Shown here piece after piece: positions 1 to 5,542 of a stretch of DNA of 6,678 bases. The DNA is taken from NCBI GenBank assembly GCA_007126835.1, contig SLAO01000011.1, positions 1-6,678 on the forward strand, read 5' to 3'. A program made the translations under genes and the position numbers. The notes beneath the pieces are model-generated. The model was not told the DNA's origin. It did no database searches and was given only the letters and a program-made list of their open reading frames with translations. This stretch comes from Nitriliruptorales bacterium (GTDB lineage Bacteria > Actinomycetota > Nitriliruptoria > Euzebyales > Egibacteraceae). Position 1 is the first letter of the stretch; each line of letters starts with the position of its first letter.

Positions 1-225
1 CTCGCGCTCGTTGATCTTGACTGCGCAGGTGGTATGCGGGGTGAACACGGCCAGCGAGCCGTCGACGACCCCGCTCTCGTCCAGGAGCGCCCGGCAGTCG
101 TCGGTGACGTCGATGACGTGGAACGCGCGTTCGGTGACGACCTCGACGGTCCGCCTGGCCAGTACGGGTGACCTCGTCTGCACGTCAACCGACTGGGAGT
201 TGCCGACTGTCCGCGGCACCTGCAT
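1..225 (-). CDS. yjbQ: YjbQ/UPF0047 family protein, N-terminal part (cut by window edge)
   Basis: These are the first 75 codons of a gene that runs off the left edge; family members are usually about 130-140 residues, so roughly half is missing. The visible protein has a core beginning near residue 25 (RRTVEVVTERAFHVIDVTDD). It continues with GSLAVFTPHTTCAVKINERE at residues 56-75, matching the family hallmark His-Thr-Thr followed by a short strand and an Asn-Glu pair. The family is annotated as secondary thiamine-phosphate synthase because E. coli YjbQ shows weak activity of that kind; its true role is unsettled. The start at 225 is chosen for a strong ribosome binding site (GGAGGAG at 238-232, 6 bases before ATG). 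This gives an N-terminal stretch of about 24 residues before the usual family start. The later conserved His/Asn segment lies outside the window. It follows crtB on the same strand after 116 bases, so it may be a separate unit. Family assignment is fairly sure; biological function is not. Confidence 0.85.
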   Translation of the reverse strand, partial: MQVPRTVGNSQSVDVQTRSPVLARRTVEVVTERAFHVIDVTDDCRALLDESGVVDGSLAVFTPHTTCAVKINERE

Positions 226-230
226 CCTCG

Positions 231-238
231 TCTCCTCC
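231..238 (-). promoter_or_regulatory. Ribosome binding site of the YjbQ-family gene
   Basis: Read on the minus strand, GGAGGAGA lies 5 bases upstream of the ATG at 225. It is the best Shine-Dalgarno match in the window and decides the start of a gene that is otherwise cut off by the edge. Confidence 0.8.
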
Positions 239-246
239 GGGCTACG

Positions 247-270
247 CGGCCAGGGCGCAGCCCCTGGCCG
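247..270 (-). promoter_or_regulatory. Perfect 9-bp hairpin in the crtB-yjbQ gap
   Basis: CGGCCAGGG (247-255) and CCCTGGCCG (262-270) are exact reverse complements around the 6-base loop CGCAGC (256-261). A G:T and a further C:G pair could extend the stem to 245-272. The hairpin sits 71-94 bases after the crtB stop and ends only about 8 bases before the yjbQ ribosome binding site. No T-run follows on either strand, so it is not a classical intrinsic terminator. It could end or stabilise the crt transcript without a U-tail, or act as a leader structure affecting yjbQ translation. The inverted repeat is certain; the function is inferred. Confidence 0.55.
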
Positions 271-296
271 TGGTGGTGGTGGACATTCGTGAGCGT

Positions 297-320
297 ACTT
301 TAGCGGCTGCACAGATGTGC
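297..320 (-). promoter_or_regulatory. Possible promoter -10 element and adjacent palindrome upstream of yjbQ
   Basis: On the minus strand TAAAGT (302-297) fits an actinobacterial -10 pattern (TAnnnT). It would place transcription start about 65 bases before the yjbQ ATG, with the 247-270 hairpin inside the leader. Just upstream lies the palindrome GCACATCTGTGC (320-309), with 5-bp arms around a 2-base centre, in the spacer position where a regulator could bind. No convincing -35 hexamer is seen at 16-18 bases. Weak evidence; the pattern could be chance. Confidence 0.2.
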
Positions 321-341
321 GCACGCGGAGGTCGGGCACCG

Positions 342-1343
342 TCATTGCCGCAGGGGGAGGCGCGGCCGGGAGGGCGCAACGATCTCACGCGCAGCGACCG
401 CAAGCTTGCGGCGTGTGGGGACGACCACCGGAGGCCGGTCAAAGATCGGCCAACCGCCCAACTCGAGGCGGTCGAGGATCTCAGCGTACAGGCGGTGGGC
501 GATCCGGATGCACGTCCGGCTGCGGGGTTCGAGCATCGCCCACCCGGCCCGCGCTCTGGCGTAGCGTTCGCGCGCCCGTGCAGCTTGGAACCCCAGCAGG
601 CGACGCATTGCGGGCGTGACCCTGCCCTGACCGAAGTCGGCCTCGGCGACGCCGAATCGGTCGAGGTCCTCCAAGGGGATGTAGAGGCGGCCTCGCTCCC
701 AGTCCTCGGCGACGTCGCGAAGGAAGTTGGTCAACTGGAAGGCGATGCCGAGATCCATTGCGCGCGCCCGGGCCTCCGGGTCGACGCTGCCGAGCACGGG
801 AAGCATCATCGTGCCGATCACCGCAGCCGACCCGTGGACGTACGCGCGCAAGTCGGCGTACGTCTCGTAGCGGCGCACCGTCAGGTCCATCGCCATTGAC
901 GCGAGGAACGCCTCGAGGTCCTCCCGGGGGAGCCCGAGCGTGTGCACCGTGTGGACCACGGCCTTTAGCACCGGGTCCGCGCTGTGACCACGGTCGAGAT
1001 CGTCGAGGAAGCCAGAGCTCCAATTCTCCAGCGCGTTCCGGCGGGCCTGCGGCCCCCACGGCAGCGCAGTGTGGTCCACCAGATCGTCGGCGTAGCGCGC
1101 GAAGGCGTAGAGCGCATGGACGTGCGGGCGCGCCGAGCGCGGCAGGAAGCGCGTGGCGAAGAAGTACGTCCGCCCGTGGGCGGCGTTGAGGCTGCGACAG
1201 ATCTGGTAGCTCTCCGCCAGACTGACCGGCCCGGGGCCGGCAAGCGTCCAGGCCCGGTTGGCAGCCAGCGACGTGGAGGGCACGGGGTGGCGCTGCGCGA
1301 CGCCCGCGCTGGAGGGCACAGCACCCGGCGTCAATGCGGTCAC
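342..1343 (-). CDS. crtB: Phytoene synthase (CrtB)
   Basis: This 333-residue protein is a squalene/phytoene synthase family member. It joins two geranylgeranyl diphosphates head-to-head, via prephytoene diphosphate, to make phytoene, the first committed carotenoid step. Both metal-binding Asp motifs are present: DDLVD at residues 86-90 (D86/D90) in YAFARYADDLVD, and NFLRDVAED at 206-214 (D210/D214) followed by WERGRLYIPLEDL. Other family blocks are RSLNAAHGRTYFFATRFLP (50-68) and MDLTVRRYETYADL (152-165). The start is GTG, overlapping the crtI stop as GTGA, with GGGGAG at 1356-1351 seven bases upstream. This implies translational coupling to crtI. The first 40 or so residues precede the conserved fold and are rich in Ala, Pro and Ser; they may be a loose tail. 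A hopanoid-type HpnC/HpnD is less likely because the neighbours are a full-length CrtI and a GGPP synthase. Confidence 0.95.
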   Translation of the reverse strand: MTALTPGAVPSSAGVAQRHPVPSTSLAANRAWTLAGPGPVSLAESYQICRSLNAAHGRTYFFATRFLPRSARPHVHALYAFARYADDLVDHTALPWGPQARRNALENWSSGFLDDLDRGHSADPVLKAVVHTVHTLGLPREDLEAFLASMAMDLTVRRYETYADLRAYVHGSAAVIGTMMLPVLGSVDPEARARAMDLGIAFQLTNFLRDVAEDWERGRLYIPLEDLDRFGVAEADFGQGRVTPAMRRLLGFQAARARERYARARAGWAMLEPRSRTCIRIAHRLYAEILDRLELGGWPIFDRPPVVVPTRRKLAVAAREIVAPSRPRLPLRQ

Positions 1344-2857
1344 GCTGCCACTCCCCGTCGGTCGAGCATCTGGCCGGCGCGCTCAGCTGCGAGCTTGCCG
1401 CTGATGAGCACCATCGGGATGCCCACACCCGGCACGGTTCCCGAACCGCAGAACACCACGCCTGCGACATCGGCGGCGACGTTGGCGGGTCTAAACGGGC
1501 CGGTCTGGCGCAGGTGATGGCTGGCCGCGAAGGGGGTGCCCGCTGCCATCCCCTGGCGTGCCCAATCCGCGGGGGTGACGACCTGGCTGTGCACCGTCGC
1601 GGCGGTCACCGGGCCGTACCCCGCGGCTTCCAGCGACTGCTGCGCACGTGCGAGTTCGCGTGGTGCCCGGGCATCCCAGTCGATGGCCGAACCCGGAGGC
1701 CGCTGCAGGTTCGGCGCCGGCAGCAGCCAGAAGCCCACGTCCCCACCGTCTGGAGCCAACGACGGGTCCGTCACGGTGGGCACCGACAGGAACCACGAGG
1801 GGTCGCGCTGCATCCGGCCGGTGAGGATGTCGTTGAACGACGCCTCGTAGTCCTCGGCGAAGTGGATGTTGTGGTGGGCCGCGCCCTCGAAGCGGCGCTC
1901 GATCCCGAGGTGCACGACGACGCAGGAGGGTGAGTAGCGCAGTCGCCGGACACGCGGCGGGGTGGCGTGCGGCGGCAGCAGGTCACGGTACGCCGTCGGC
2001 AGATCCGGGCTGAGCACCACCACGTCGAGGGGGACCCGCTCGCCCGTCGCCGTGCGCACCGCCACGGCCCGGCCGGCGACGACCTCGACCTGCGCGACGG
2101 GGGTCGACAGCCGCAGATCAACACCCATGCGCTCGGCGAGGTCTGCGAGTGCGGAGGCCACCGAGTGCATGCCTCCACGGACGCCGTACACGCCTTCGAC
2201 CACGTCCATGTAGGCGATGACGGCGTAGATGCCCAGCGCCTTGTAGGGGCTCATGCCCGCATACATCGACTGGAAGGTCAGCAGACGGATCAGCCGCCAG
2301 TCGCGCAGGAAGCTCGCAACCAGCGGCTGCACCCGCCGCATCCCACCCAGGCGGATGATCCGTGCCAGCGCACCGGGTCGCAACAAGCCGGCCGGCGAAT
2401 CGAAGTTGGCGTCGATGAAGGTGTCGTACTCCGCTTCGTACAGCGCCCGCAGGCGGGCGGCCAGCCGCGCGAAACGGGCGGATTCGGCCGCACTGATCTG
2501 CTCGCGGACCTCCTCGATCATGGCCTCGACCGATCCCCGCACCGCCAGGGTGGAGCCGTCGTGGAAGGAAGCACGGTAGGCCGGGTCGAGGTGCACCAGA
2601 CCCACGTGGTCGGCCAGCCGCTCGCCGCCCAGAGCGAACAGGGCGTGGACGAAGCCCGGCATGGTCAGCACGCTCGGACCGGTGTCGAAGGTGAACCCCC
2701 CGCGCTCGAAGCGGCCGGCGCGTCCGCCGACGATCGCCTCGCGTTCGAGCACGGTCACGTCGAGCCCCGCGGCGCGAAGGCGGATCGCCGCCGCCAACCC
2801 CCCGAAGCCGGCGCCCACAACGACCGCGCGGCCGGACCGATCTGTCCGTACGGCCAC
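1340..2857 (-). CDS. crtI: Phytoene desaturase (CrtI-type)
   Basis: This 505-residue flavoprotein has the normal CrtI length. It removes hydrogens from phytoene, in most bacteria in four steps to lycopene, acting at the membrane surface with FAD. The Rossmann dinucleotide motif is VVVGAGFGG (residues 12-20; G15, G17, G20), with the ribose-binding acidic residue near E38 in VTVLERE. FTFDTGPSVLTMPGF (55-69) matches the conserved segment after the FAD site. The C-terminal signature FCGSGTVPGVGIPMVLISGK (about 469-488) is the actinobacterial form of the family's second FAD-contacting block. The start is GTG, only 3 bases after the TAG of the GGPP synthase gene. Its ribosome binding site is weak (GGGTGG, 8 bases away), so reinitiation by coupled ribosomes is likely. 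The 3' end overlaps crtB by 4 bases. Related enzymes of the CrtN, CrtD or CrtO type use other substrates; the neighbouring crtB favours phytoene. The number of desaturation steps cannot be read from sequence. Confidence 0.94.
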   Translation of the reverse strand: MAVRTDRSGRAVVVGAGFGGLAAAIRLRAAGLDVTVLEREAIVGGRAGRFERGGFTFDTGPSVLTMPGFVHALFALGGERLADHVGLVHLDPAYRASFHDGSTLAVRGSVEAMIEEVREQISAAESARFARLAARLRALYEAEYDTFIDANFDSPAGLLRPGALARIIRLGGMRRVQPLVASFLRDWRLIRLLTFQSMYAGMSPYKALGIYAVIAYMDVVEGVYGVRGGMHSVASALADLAERMGVDLRLSTPVAQVEVVAGRAVAVRTATGERVPLDVVVLSPDLPTAYRDLLPPHATPPRVRRLRYSPSCVVVHLGIERRFEGAAHHNIHFAEDYEASFNDILTGRMQRDPSWFLSVPTVTDPSLAPDGGDVGFWLLPAPNLQRPPGSAIDWDARAPRELARAQQSLEAAGYGPVTAATVHSQVVTPADWARQGMAAGTPFAASHHLRQTGPFRPANVAADVAGVVFCGSGTVPGVGIPMVLISGKLAAERAGQMLDRRGVAA

Positions 2858-2860
2858 CGG

Positions 2861-4024
2861 CTACGCCACCCGGCGGACGGCGAGGTCGGCCAGCGCGTGC
2901 AGAGCCGAGCGCGCCGGCTCGGCCACGGTGGCCAGGGCGTCGTGGGCTTGCTCCTGCTGGGCGCGCAGCAGCCGCTCGACTGCGGCGAGGGCTCCGGTCT
3001 CAACCACGATCTGACGAGCCCGGTCAGCGTCGCCGTCGTCGAGCTCGGGATCGCCGAGGATGGCGGCGAGCACCCGCCGCTCCGCCGCTCCGGCCAGCTC
3101 CATCGCCCGGAGCACCAGCACCGTGCGCTTGCCTTCCCGCAGGTCCTCCAGCGCGCCTTTGCCGGTGTCGGCAGGGTCGCCGAAGAGACCGAGGACGTCG
3201 TCACGCAACTGGAAGGCGAGGCCGACCGCATCGCCATAGGTGCGCAGCGACGCGTCTAGCAGATCATGCGAGCCCCCGATCGCCGCGCCGAGCTGCAGCG
3301 GGCGCGTCACCGTGTACCGGCCGGACTTGAGCAGCGCGACGCGGCGGGCGTCCGCCTCGGCGGCGTCTGGGCGGCCCGCCAGGCGCAGGTCGAGGTACTG
3401 CCCCGCCATCACCTCCACGCGCAGGGCGGTGAACACGGTCCGGGCACGCTCCAAGGCGACGGCGGGCAGGTCGGCGTCGTCGAGCATCTGGTCGGCCCAC
3501 ACGAACGCGAGGTCGCCGGCGAGGATGCCGCCTCCCACCCCGAACCACTCCTCGTCGCCGGTCAGGCCCTCCGCGGCATGGGTGGACGCCAGGGCAGTGT
3601 GGACGGCCGGGCGGCCGCGGCGCTCTGCCGAGCGGTCCATGATGTCGTCGTGGACCAGGGCGAACGTGTGGAGCAGCTCGACGGCGCCCGCCGGTCCGAA
3701 CACGCCGTCGTCGTGGTCGGCCCCCGTTGCCCGGTGGCCCCAGTAGACGAAGGCGGGCCGAAGTCGCTTGCCGCCCGCGGTCACCAGGTCAGCGATCTCC
3801 CGACCCACGGGCTCCAGCGCCGGGTCGAGGGCGGTGAGCTCGTCTAAGCGCGCGGCCAGGAACACTCGCAGGGCGGTGTCAACCGGCTCGGCCACAGCCG
3901 CCAGCGGGTCGTCTGAGGCAGTCATCGACGGCTGCGCCTCGTCCGTGGCCAACTGCTCTCGGGCGGTTCGGCCCGCCATCCCCACCTCGATCGGTCGTAC
4001 GGCGCCACCCGACGCCGCGTCCAT
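2861..4024 (-). CDS. crtE: Geranylgeranyl diphosphate synthase (trans-polyprenyl synthase family)
   Basis: This 387-residue protein condenses isopentenyl diphosphate with allylic diphosphates, here most likely to C20 GGPP for CrtB. Key blocks are GGKRLRP (84-90), the first Asp-rich motif DDIMD (126-130) followed by RRGRP (135-139), LKSGRYTVTRP (232-242), and the second motif FQLRDDVLGLFGD (271-283) with GKRT (298-301). The second motif reads DDxxG rather than DDxxD, a variant known in actinobacterial prenyl synthases. The fifth residue before the first motif is Phe121 and the fourth is Ala122. This pattern resembles archaeal-type GGPP synthases and supports a C20 product. The ATG at 4024 has GGAG (4033-4030) five bases upstream. 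Met16 and Met34 (MTASDDPLAAV) are possible later starts but have poorly spaced ribosome binding sites. The first 35 residues lie outside the conserved fold. It leads the crtE-crtI-crtB cluster. The name idsA would be equally fair, and product length is inferred. Confidence 0.9.
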   Translation of the reverse strand: MDAASGGAVRPIEVGMAGRTAREQLATDEAQPSMTASDDPLAAVAEPVDTALRVFLAARLDELTALDPALEPVGREIADLVTAGGKRLRPAFVYWGHRATGADHDDGVFGPAGAVELLHTFALVHDDIMDRSAERRGRPAVHTALASTHAAEGLTGDEEWFGVGGGILAGDLAFVWADQMLDDADLPAVALERARTVFTALRVEVMAGQYLDLRLAGRPDAAEADARRVALLKSGRYTVTRPLQLGAAIGGSHDLLDASLRTYGDAVGLAFQLRDDVLGLFGDPADTGKGALEDLREGKRTVLVLRAMELAGAAERRVLAAILGDPELDDGDADRARQIVVETGALAAVERLLRAQQEQAHDALATVAEPARSALHALADLAVRRVA

Positions 4025-4081
4025 TGTCGCTCCAGGTATCCCCCTTGACGGCCGGCTTTACGCCACACAGCCTAAAGACTG
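4025..4081 (-). promoter_or_regulatory. gatB-crtE gap with imperfect hairpin
   Basis: This 57-base gap holds an imperfect 8-bp inverted repeat: CTTTAGGC (4077-4070) and GCGTAAAG (4063-4056) pair with one G-G mismatch around a 6-base loop. It begins 4 bases after the gatB stop codon. No T-run follows, so intrinsic termination is doubtful. The rest carries the crtE ribosome binding site (GGAG at 4033-4030). I see no convincing -35/-10 pair; GATACC and TAAAGC are the nearest -10-like strings and neither has a good partner. Read-through from gatAB into the crt genes is therefore possible, but an unrecognised promoter inside gatB is equally possible. Confidence 0.35.
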
Positions 4082-5542
4082 CTAATTTCCCAGGCGTTCC
4101 CGGAGCAGCTCGTTGACCCGCTGGGGGTTCGCCTGCCCGCGGCTGGCCTTCATCACGGCACCCACCAGCGCGCCGATCGCCTTGTCGTTGCCGCTCCGGA
4201 CCTTGTCGGCGGCCTCGGGCTGGCCGGCGATGGCCTCGTCGACCATGGCCGCCAGCTCGCCCTCGTCGGAAACCTGCTCGAGGCCGCGCGCGTCGACGAT
4301 CTGCGTGGGCGACCCCTCCCCGTCGAGCACCCCGGTCAGGACCTCGCGGGCGAGCTTGGTCGACAAGGTGCCGTCGTCGATCAGCGCGACGAGCTCGGCG
4401 AGCTGCCCACCCGACATCGGCACGTCGGCAGGGTCAGCCCCAGCATCGTTGCACCACGACAAGACCTCGTTGGTCAACCACTTGGCCGCATCGTGGGCGG
4501 GTGCGCCGGCGGCCACCGCCTCGTCAAGAACCGGTGTCAACCGCGCCCCCACCAGCGTGGCCACCTGCTCGTCGGGTAGTCCCAGATCAGCCGACAGCCG
4601 CCGTCGAGCGGCTGCGGGCAGCTCCGGCAGCTCGGCGCCGAGCTGTTCCACCCACGCGGCCGACGGCGCGATCGGCACGAGGTCGGGGTCGGGGAAGTAG
4701 CGATAGTCGAAGACCTCCTCCTTGGCCCGTAGCGTGGAGGTGGCTCCGGCGTCTTCGTCCCAGTGGCGCGTCTCCTGGGTCACCGATTCACCCGCGTCGA
4801 GGAGCTGGGTCTGGCGCGCGATCTCGTGGCTGACCGCGCGGTGCAGCGAGCGCAGCGAGTTCATGTTCTTGACCTCGACCCGGGTCCCGTAGGCGGGAGC
4901 GTCGACCGGGCGGATCGAGATGTTCGCGTCGCACCGCATCGAGCCTTCCTCGAGCTTGGCGTCGCTGATCCCCAGCGCCAGCACGATCGCGCGGAGCTCG
5001 GCGAGGTAGGCGCGGGCCTCGTCGGCCGAGCGGACGTCGGGCTCCGAGACGATCTCGAGCAGCGGGATCCCCGCCCGGTTGTAGTCGATGAGCGAGTAGT
5101 CGGCGCCGTGGATGCGCCCCGAGCCTCCGACGTGCAGGGACTTGCCGGTGTCCTCTTCCATGTGCACCCGCGTGATCCCGATCCGGCGGGTTCCCTCGTC
5201 GGTGACGATCTCGAGGTGGCCACCAGAGCAGATCGGCACGTCGTACTGGGAGATCTGGTAGTCCTTGGGCATGTCCGGATAGAAGTAGTTCTTGCGGTGG
5301 AACCGACTCTCGGGCGCGATCGTGCCGTCGAGGGCGAGCCCGAGGCGGATGGCGGCCTCGACGGCGCCTTCGTTGGGCACTGGCAGCGACCCGGGTTGGC
5401 CCAGGCACACCGGGCAGGTGCGCACATTGGGCTCGCCGCCGAAGTCCGTCGCGCAGCCGCAGAACATCTTCGTCGCGGTGCCGAGCTCGACGTGGACCTC
5501 GAGGCCGATCACCGCCTCGTACGCCGTCTGCGCGGTCGTCAT
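4082..5542 (-). CDS. gatB: Aspartyl/glutamyl-tRNA amidotransferase subunit B (GatB)
   Basis: This complete 486-residue subunit of GatCAB is of normal family length. GatB binds misacylated Glu-tRNA(Gln) or Asp-tRNA(Asn), phosphorylates the acyl group with ATP, and accepts ammonia channelled from GatA to form Gln-tRNA or Asn-tRNA. The N-terminus shows VIGLEVHVEL (11-20) and four cysteines, C28, C30, C43 and C46 (MFCGC and CPVC), arranged as the family's zinc site. Next come HRKNYFYPDMPKDYQISQY (82-100), HMEEDTGKS (127-135), DYNRAGIPLLEIVSEPD (153-169) and GSMRCDANISI (200-210), all hallmark blocks of the catalytic cradle. The C-terminal YqeY-like tRNA-binding domain ends in GQANPQRVNELLRERLGN. 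The ATG overlaps the gatA stop as ATGA. GAGGAGGG (5556-5549) is six bases upstream, so the two subunits are probably co-translated. No residue is visibly missing. Confidence 0.98.
   Translation of the reverse strand: MTTAQTAYEAVIGLEVHVELGTATKMFCGCATDFGGEPNVRTCPVCLGQPGSLPVPNEGAVEAAIRLGLALDGTIAPESRFHRKNYFYPDMPKDYQISQYDVPICSGGHLEIVTDEGTRRIGITRVHMEEDTGKSLHVGGSGRIHGADYSLIDYNRAGIPLLEIVSEPDVRSADEARAYLAELRAIVLALGISDAKLEEGSMRCDANISIRPVDAPAYGTRVEVKNMNSLRSLHRAVSHEIARQTQLLDAGESVTQETRHWDEDAGATSTLRAKEEVFDYRYFPDPDLVPIAPSAAWVEQLGAELPELPAAARRRLSADLGLPDEQVATLVGARLTPVLDEAVAAGAPAHDAAKWLTNEVLSWCNDAGADPADVPMSGGQLAELVALIDDGTLSTKLAREVLTGVLDGEGSPTQIVDARGLEQVSDEGELAAMVDEAIAGQPEAADKVRSGNDKAIGALVGAVMKASRGQANPQRVNELLRERLGN

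Noticed and set aside
247..270. Hairpin as a classical intrinsic terminator
   Set aside because: No T-run follows the stem on either strand, so it is listed only as a possible regulatory structure.
271..282. Four tandem TGG triplets
   Set aside because: Too short to be a meaningful repeat and likely compositional.
234..331. Possible sequestering of the yjbQ ribosome binding site by CCTCCG (minus strand, 331-326)
   Set aside because: The complementarity to CGGAGG (239-234) is only 6 bp. Such matches are common by chance in this GC-rich sequence, and it would form only in read-through transcripts.
242..442. 66-codon minus-strand open frame between crtB and yjbQ
   Set aside because: It begins 100 bases inside crtB in another frame and runs through the hairpin. 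The composition is Arg/Ala/Ser-rich with no recognisable domain.
168..899. 243-codon plus-strand open frame over the crtB 3' end and yjbQ start
   Set aside because: It overlaps two supported minus-strand genes, has no family motif, and shows the biased composition of an antisense frame.
1967..3259. 430-codon plus-strand open frame antisense to crtI and the GGPP synthase gene
   Set aside because: It spans two clearly real genes and their junction on the opposite strand, has low-complexity Arg/Gly/Gln/His-rich content and no recognisable motif. Long antisense open frames are expected at this GC content.
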